Shown here: in pieces, positions 6,684-10,423 of the stretch
Numbering within the stretch: the first letter of the stretch is position 1
Layout of the letters: every line of letters begins with the position of its first letter
Assembly (NCBI GenBank): GCA_905193765.1
Contig: CAJJPZ010000076.1
Location: 1-10,423, forward strand
Reading direction: 5' to 3'
Source: an uncultured Eubacterium sp.
GTDB lineage: Bacteria; Bacillota; Clostridia; Peptostreptococcales; Anaerovoracaceae
DNA length: 10,423 bases
The notes under the pieces: generated by a model
The model's input: only the letters and a program-made list of their open reading frames with translations
Told to the model about the DNA's origin: nothing
The model's database searches: none
Program-made: the position numbers and the translations under genes

Positions 6684-7169
6684 TCATGCTTCCTGATTGA
6701 GAGAAACTGCAGCGCCGGATCTGCCTCTGCGAAAAATAAGTCTGAAAACAAGGCGCACGAAAGGTCCGCAATACAGCATCTGATAGCAGAGTGCCATCGG
6801 CAGGTTAAGCGCCCAGATCCTTATCCATGTCCCGAACGACAAGTCATCGAACAGAAATGTTGCTATGATACTCATCACAGGACACATGATACAGCATATA
6901 CATATTGACATAGCGTATGTTATGAACTGAGGCCTGTCGGAAGGTCTCATCACAGAAAATACGATCCTTGCAGCTATCTTACCAACGATGAACATTTCAA
7001 GCACGAATGCTATCGGCGCCATTATGATCAGCTCATGCGTTGCTGCAGCAAAGGTATCTCCCTGCACTGCTCCGGTATGCAGTGCGATATTGTACACGAT
7101 CATACCGTACACCATCAGCGTCGTCATTATGGCTGTGAATATAACGTTTTCTAATTTGTTTTCAGGCAT
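6684..7169 (-). CDS. small four-helix membrane protein, DUF2798-like
   Basis: This 161-residue protein has four predicted membrane segments at about 9-30, 46-68, 83-107 and 115-146, with a positively charged end (LIFRRGRSG). The opening MPENKLENVIF followed by an M-rich first helix and YNIAL, and a similar organisation in the second half, resemble proteins with two DUF2798 units, whose function is unknown. The third helix is cysteine-rich (ICICCIMC), and C128 and C134 are near the fourth. The ATG at 7169 has a strong AAAGGAGG seven bases upstream. The gene has its own promoter with a leader of about 100 bases holding repeated motifs, which suggests specific control. The family call is from pattern memory and is moderate; that it is an integral membrane protein is secure. 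Confidence 0.72.
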   Translation of the reverse strand: MPENKLENVIFTAIMTTLMVYGMIVYNIALHTGAVQGDTFAAATHELIIMAPIAFVLEMFIVGKIAARIVFSVMRPSDRPQFITYAMSICICCIMCPVMSIIATFLFDDLSFGTWIRIWALNLPMALCYQMLYCGPFVRLVFRLIFRRGRSGAAVSLNQEA

Positions 7170-7277
7170 AAAAAATCCTCCTTTATGATCAACTTACTTC
7201 ACTGTTCGACTGTGTTGTTCGTTATCATCCGGAGGATGTGCGTTTCCAATTGTCACCATATTCGACTTTTCGTTAAT

Positions 7278-7307
7278 ACTTTAACATAAACAGGATAATG
7301 CCGTCAA
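7278..7307 (-). promoter_or_regulatory. promoter of the DUF2798-like gene
   Basis: The minus strand has TTGACG (7302-7307), an 18-base spacer and TAAAGT (7278-7283), with TG one base before the -10 as in extended -10 promoters. The leader from about 7271 to 7170 holds a small CATCC/GGATG hairpin and repeated CGAA-containing motifs. Confidence 0.55.
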
Positions 7308-7369
7308 CCATTTTTTCACACTATATGTAACTGGTGCACAGCTCCATCTGTTTCCGTCCTGCGAGCAGC

Positions 7370-7903
7370 TCAGCATCCGATGATCTCTTTGATCTGATCC
7401 AGATCTTCTGTAAAATATATCCCCCGCTGCCGTTCTTCCGAAGAAAGTCCTTTTCTTATCATATTCTCAAGCAGCGTTTTCAGACTGTCGTAATATCCGT
7501 CCAGGTTGTAAAGGATACACGGCGCATCAAGATGCCCCAAAGACACTTTGGACATTATCTCCGTTATCTCCTCAAGAGTGCCTGTTCCGCCCGGAAATGC
7601 AATGAACACATCTCCCAGCTCTATCATCTTTGCCTTACGCTCCGACATATCCTGCGTCACTATAAGCTCTGTCAGTCCATCGAACTGCAGCTCCTCTTCT
7701 ATAAAAAACACCGGCTCTACGCCTGTCACATCTCCACCTGCCTCCAGCACGCTTGCCGCCAGCGTACCCATCAGACCTGTCTCAGATCCTCCGTACACAA
7801 GAGCGTTGCCGCTTTCGCCTATCAATGTTCCCAGTTCTGTAACGGCTTTTTTCAAAGCCGGATCATTTCCTTCATTCGCACCAAGATATACTGTTATATT
7901 CAT
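7370..7903 (-). CDS. LOG-family nucleotide 5'-monophosphate phosphoribohydrolase (TIGR00730)
   Basis: LOG proteins cleave the N-glycosidic bond of nucleoside 5'-monophosphates, in plants releasing active cytokinins; bacterial members were long mislabelled as lysine decarboxylases. This 177-residue protein is of the usual length. A Rossmann-like start (ITVYLGANEG, with variation from the common VFCGSS) leads to the phosphate-binding VYGGSETGLMG at 37-46, the conserved MSERKAKM at 86-93, and the signature PGGTGTLEE at 104-112, which carries the active-site glutamate. The ATG at 7903 has AAAGGA about eight bases upstream. It starts 35 bases after the sfsA stop, so the two are likely one operon. 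The substrate in this organism is not known; a housekeeping role in nucleotide salvage is an inference. Confidence 0.9.
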   Translation of the reverse strand: MNITVYLGANEGNDPALKKAVTELGTLIGESGNALVYGGSETGLMGTLAASVLEAGGDVTGVEPVFFIEEELQFDGLTELIVTQDMSERKAKMIELGDVFIAFPGGTGTLEEITEIMSKVSLGHLDAPCILYNLDGYYDSLKTLLENMIRKGLSSEERQRGIYFTEDLDQIKEIIGC

Positions 7904-7938
7904 TTACTGTTCCTTTGCTGATCATCCGCCATGACACC

Positions 7939-8589
7939 TCAGATTATTTCCAGTGAATCCTCACCTACGCTGCATTGCAGGCACAGTATCCTGACTCCTG
8001 CTGATTCAGCTTCTTCAAGCACCTTACCGAATTGCGGATGTGTTTCTGTATTCGGACGGACTTCTGTGATCCCCTCCATCTGTATCACAAAAGCAGCTGT
8101 ACATTCATAGCCTTCACGTGATGCACTTATCAGTTCCCGAAGATGCTTCACTCCTCGCTGTGTCGGCGCATCAGGAAAATATCCGACGCCGTCTATCTCA
8201 AGGGTACAGCCCTTGACCTCCATCAGATATTTTCTGCCATCCTTTTCCATGTAAAAATCGATCCTTGAATCGCCGTATTTATACTCCGGTTTTATAAGAT
8301 CATAATCCTGCTTTTCCAGCCACTCCCTGACCACTTTGTTCGGAGCCTGGCTGTCGATATTGACCCAGCCCAGATTTTCCTTGAAGACCGATATGAGATC
8401 GTATTTCGTCTTGCGCCCGGGATTGTCCGACACTTCGAGACACACCGCAGCACCCGGTCTCAGAAGTTCCCTGCAGCGTCCCGTATTCTTCACATGCACC
8501 GTTTCCACACGCCCATCGATATCCACATGAGCAATGAAACGGTTCGGCCGGTCTATGAACCAGCCCTCTGTTATCTCTCTGTATTTCAT
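7939..8589 (-). CDS. sfsA: DNA/RNA nuclease SfsA (sugar fermentation stimulation protein)
   Basis: SfsA was first described in Escherichia coli as stimulating maltose genes and is now placed among nucleic-acid-binding nucleases. The 216 residues match the clostridial form. An N-terminal OB-like domain carries RPNRFIAHV (14-22) and the conserved NTGRC (35-39). The nuclease part carries the PD-(D/E)xK-like elements: GDSRIDFY at 106-113, LMEVKGCTL at 121-129, then FPDAPTQRG and KHL. The start is fixed by homology, since family members begin with MKY..I..G.FI.RPNRF. No Shine-Dalgarno is visible before this ATG, and the promoter -10 ends only six bases away, so the mRNA may be leaderless. The LOG gene follows. 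Confidence 0.95.
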   Translation of the reverse strand: MKYREITEGWFIDRPNRFIAHVDIDGRVETVHVKNTGRCRELLRPGAAVCLEVSDNPGRKTKYDLISVFKENLGWVNIDSQAPNKVVREWLEKQDYDLIKPEYKYGDSRIDFYMEKDGRKYLMEVKGCTLEIDGVGYFPDAPTQRGVKHLRELISASREGYECTAAFVIQMEGITEVRPNTETHPQFGKVLEEAESAGVRILCLQCSVGEDSLEII

Positions 8590-8595
8590 GTAATA

Positions 8596-8624
8596 ATAAT
8601 ATCAAAGAAAATGAAATCATTCAA
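8596..8624 (-). promoter_or_regulatory. promoter of sfsA, predicted leaderless transcript
   Basis: The minus strand has TTGAAT (8619-8624), a 17-base spacer and TATTAT (8596-8601). Counting seven bases downstream of the -10 places the transcription start at 8589, the A of the sfsA ATG. The TTA-repeats leave room for a -10 shifted by three bases. Confidence 0.65.
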
Positions 8625-8653
8625 TATAGCTGACGCTGCTTTGACATATTGAA
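8620..8653. repeat. 8-bp inverted repeat between the lipoprotein gene and sfsA
   Basis: TTCAATAT (8620-8627) and ATATTGAA (8646-8653) are perfect inverted repeats with an 18-base spacer. One arm overlaps the sfsA -35 element. It could be an operator or a weak hairpin after the lipoprotein stop; on the minus strand it is followed only by an interrupted T-rich stretch, so a strong terminator is unlikely. Confidence 0.45.
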
Positions 8654-8658
8654 GCAAA

Positions 8659-9516
8659 CTACTTTGACAGGTAATCTTTCATTTCATCATACGACATTGC
8701 CAGTGCATCTGATGTGTTGAATCTTTTCCATATGCTCGTATCATCATGCCCGCAGTAAATGATGGGTTCGCCGAGGCTGCTAAGTGCCTTTTCGAATTTC
8801 ACTGCAAAATCATCACTGCTTATACTACTGCCGTTCTGGCGGAATTTATCTCGTTCACTTTCCGGGCAATCTGCAGCATATGAATAATCATTAGCAAGCT
8901 CATCGACCTCTTCCAGCCTGTTTCCATCCTTGAGCTCGTATTCATTCACACGATAAAACTGTGTTTCATCTCCAATGCTGGCATATATGTACATGTGACC
9001 TGCTTCTTTACTTTTATAAATAACATATTTGGTACCCGAAGCCGCATTGGCATCATAAAAAGCCGACGCCTTACCGCCGCTCTGATATGTCGCAGAATCG
9101 CTGTATGTATAATTCAGTTTAAGAGCCGCTCCATTTATATAAGTGTAGACATTTAATTCAGCATAACAGTAATTGCTGTCTGCTGTAAAAAAGAAAAGTT
9201 CCGGTATACCATTGTTATCTATATCACACAGAGCAAGTGACTTGTTTATGATCGTATATGTTCCGGAAGAATCCGTTTGCCAGTTATAATTGCGGATACC
9301 TGCTTCATTGTCAGCGATAACCTGTGCATACGCCTCATAACAACCCGCTGTATCCGGGGCACTTTGTTCAGTCTCTGCAGCGGATGGTGCGACATTTTCC
9401 TGATCACTTTCTGCTCCTCCATCTGTGCAGCCGAACAAACTCATAACCATGACTGCAACAATCAAACATGAGACGACTACCTGCTTTACTGTCTTTATCC
9501 CTGATCTGGTTTTCAT
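8659..9516 (-). CDS. putative lipoprotein with an EF-hand-like D-x-D-x-N-G motif
   Basis: The 285-residue product begins with a lipoprotein signal: positive MKTRSGIKTVK, a hydrophobic stretch, and the lipobox LFGC with C30 as the lipidated residue. A low-complexity Asp/Glu/Ala/Ser linker follows to about 57, so the mature protein is anchored outside the membrane. At 98-107, DIDNNGIPEL has the D-x-D-x-N-G-x-x-E spacing of calcium-binding loops seen in many clostridial lipoproteins of unknown role, usually after a short helix such as the one at about 59-75. The rest has many Tyr and Ser residues and alternating beta-like patterns with no domain I recognise. The start at 9516 is supported by GAGGAG six bases upstream. 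Base composition is visibly more AT-rich than the genes to its left. It is probably a single-gene unit. Confidence 0.88.
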   Translation of the reverse strand: MKTRSGIKTVKQVVVSCLIVAVMVMSLFGCTDGGAESDQENVAPSAAETEQSAPDTAGCYEAYAQVIADNEAGIRNYNWQTDSSGTYTIINKSLALCDIDNNGIPELFFFTADSNYCYAELNVYTYINGAALKLNYTYSDSATYQSGGKASAFYDANAASGTKYVIYKSKEAGHMYIYASIGDETQFYRVNEYELKDGNRLEEVDELANDYSYAADCPESERDKFRQNGSSISSDDFAVKFEKALSSLGEPIIYCGHDDTSIWKRFNTSDALAMSYDEMKDYLSK

Positions 9517-9555
9517 AAAATTCTCCTCGCTGTTTCATAATGACTTCTGCGAAAT

Positions 9556-9585
9556 ATTATATCGCATGAAACATATGACTTGCAA
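9556..9585 (-). promoter_or_regulatory. promoter of the lipoprotein gene
   Basis: The minus strand has TTGCAA (9580-9585), an 18-base spacer and a perfect TATAAT (9556-9561), about 40 bases upstream of the ATG. TGTTTCAT (9531-9538) and ATGAAACA (9566-9573) are perfect inverted repeats on either side of the -10. Confidence 0.6.
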
Positions 9586-9623
9586 GGTCTGTAAAAGCCT
9601 GTCAGCATATGAAAAACGACAGA

Positions 9624-9983
9624 TCAATATCCGATCCTGAAATAATCAAGATACTCTTTATATCTGTCCTGTGATGTCAGGCAGGTGTCTGTCAGATAGC
9701 TTCTCTCCATATGATTGGAATTGTATGTCATCTCGATCTGTGTCTTGTGATAAATACCGCCTGAACGACGGCTTTTCTTTTCATCCCGAAGTATATCCAG
9801 CAATGTGACAGTGTCAGCTTTACTTTTATTCAAACGTACCGGCTTATCCGCATCCGCAGGGATATTCCATGTTTTGCCTTTCAAAAAAGCGCCTTGAACA
9901 CGCCCCTGAGTACAGTAATTCCTGACACTGCGCTCAGAAACACCCCACTTTTTAGCCGTTTCAGAAACTGAAAGATAACTCAT
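9624..9983 (-). CDS. truncated HTH-Fic protein: DNA-binding head without the Fic catalytic domain
   Basis: The 119-residue product begins MSYLSVSETAKKWGVSERSV, an excisionase/MerR-like helix-turn-helix that covers about 1-48 (to KGKTWNIPADADKP). The following VTLLDIL...GGIYHKTQIEMTYNSNHME is the familiar start of Firmicutes Fic proteins. There the motif (S/T)xxxE(G/N) forms the inhibitory helix; here it reads SNHMER, so the Glu is kept but the Gly or Asn is Arg. Soon after, the sequence departs from the family and stops at IGY. No HPFxxGNGR catalytic motif is found in the rest of the frame. Full members have roughly 250 or more further residues. This is therefore a remnant or a minimal DNA-binding protein. 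The ATG at 9983 has GGAGG five bases upstream, so it may still be expressed. It lies next to the CRISPR array. Confidence 0.75.
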   Translation of the reverse strand: MSYLSVSETAKKWGVSERSVRNYCTQGRVQGAFLKGKTWNIPADADKPVRLNKSKADTVTLLDILRDEKKSRRSGGIYHKTQIEMTYNSNHMERSYLTDTCLTSQDRYKEYLDYFRIGY

Positions 9984-10020
9984 GTTACCTCCGTGATATC
10001 ATAGAAATATTGTTTACATG

Positions 10021-10050
10021 ATTGTATATATTATATCACAGTATCGGCAA
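10021..10050 (-). promoter_or_regulatory. possible promoter of the truncated HTH-Fic gene
   Basis: The minus strand has TTGCCG (10045-10050) with possible -10 elements TATACA (10023-10028, 16-base spacer) or TACAAT (10021-10026, 18-base spacer). A perfect TATAAT also occurs at 10030-10035 but without a good -35. GTGATAT (from 9992) and ATATCAC (ending 10039) form an inverted repeat flanking this region. Confidence 0.3.
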
Positions 10051-10158
10051 GATCAGAGATTTGTATTGTAAATTAGAAATTATTTTTGCCGATGCAAACA
10101 CTACGACCACTGCTGTGCAATAACCTGATTGCTGTATTTATAGTAATGATACATTATT

Positions 10159-10423
10159 ATTTAACTACCATATGAAATCACACAACTCTCAAACTCGAAC
10201 GCAAGCTTGACCACGAAGTCCATATCTTAACTACCATATGAAATCACACAACTCTCAAACCATTGTAGGAATATAATATAAATTCGTCGTTCTTAACTAC
10301 CATATGAAATCACACAACTCTCAAACATGATGTAGTATTTATAACTGATGGTGGCTTCTTAACTACCATATGAAATCACACAACTCTCAAACAAAATATT
10401 CTATCATATCGTAAAATATAAAT
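10159..10423 (-). CRISPR. trailer end of a type II-like CRISPR array, continuing past the right edge
   Basis: Four 36-base repeats are visible at 10159-10194, 10225-10260, 10291-10326 and 10357-10392, with 30-base spacers at 10195-10224, 10261-10290, 10327-10356 and 10393-10422. The period is exactly 66. Base 10423 fits the first base of a fifth repeat. Read on the minus strand the repeat begins GTTTGAGAGTTGTGTGATTT and ends CATATGGTAGTTAAGA. A GTTTGAGAG start with 36+30 spacing is typical of type II-A and II-C arrays that pair with a tracrRNA. The repeat at 10159 differs from the others in its two outermost bases (AT for TC on the plus strand), which on the minus strand is its 3' end. Terminal repeats degenerate at the leader-distal end, so transcription should run right to left and the leader and cas genes should lie to the right. 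No cas gene or tracrRNA anti-repeat is in the window. Confidence 0.95.

Noticed and set aside
7904..7938. Separate promoter for the LOG gene
   Set aside because: The 35-base gap after sfsA holds no -35/-10 pair, so co-transcription is the simpler reading.
9984..10158. tracrRNA or further degenerate repeats left of the CRISPR array
   Set aside because: Neither strand shows an anti-repeat to the crRNA repeat, and the position 66 bases left of the first repeat does not match it. ATCGGCAA/TTGCCGAT (10043-10050 and 10086-10093) and GCAAT/ATTGC (10117-10132) can pair but have no T-run for a terminator.
10195..10224. Self-targeting by the first spacer against argF near 2341
   Set aside because: Only about nine bases (CCACGAAGT) are shared, which is expected by chance.

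Overview
The window looks like a chromosomal segment of an endospore-forming, Gram-positive anaerobe of the Clostridia. The evidence is strong AGGAGG-type ribosome binding sites, a SpoIIID gene with a sigma-E-like promoter, an MreB/Mbl gene beside it, and protein sequences of clostridial type (OTC, SfsA, YpsC-like methyltransferase). The genus cannot be fixed from the window. Almost everything is on the minus strand; spoIIID is the only convincing plus-strand gene.

Layout from left to right. 1-1727: a two-gene operon read leftward, a membrane-anchored metallophosphoesterase followed with a 4-base overlap by a DUF975-like membrane protein that runs off the left edge; its promoter lies at 1792-1820. 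1822-3026: ornithine carbamoyltransferase with its own strong promoter and terminator. 3027-3174: an AT-rich gap full of inverted repeats. 3175-5385: mreB/mbl followed by a THUMP-domain rRNA methyltransferase, probably co-transcribed. 5386-5541: control region between mreB and divergent spoIIID, with a near-consensus sigma-E promoter. 5542-6605: spoIIID and exoA, convergent, sharing a bidirectional terminator. 6684-7169: a small DUF2798-like membrane protein. 7370-8589: sfsA followed by a LOG-family nucleotide phosphoribohydrolase; the sfsA promoter geometry predicts a leaderless mRNA. 8659-9983: an accessory-looking stretch of lower GC with a lipoprotein and a truncated HTH-Fic protein. 10159-10423: the trailer end of a CRISPR array (36-nt repeats, 30-nt spacers, type II-like) that continues past the right edge.

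Most of the window is housekeeping: arginine metabolism, cell shape, rRNA modification, base-excision repair and sporulation control. I did not find a clearly new multi-gene system. The points most worth a second look are the truncated Fic gene that keeps its inhibitory-helix region but lacks the catalytic domain, the CRISPR trailer next to it, the face-to-face mreB/spoIIID promoters with an unusual spoIIID leader, and the predicted leaderless sfsA message. cas genes, if present, should lie beyond the right edge.
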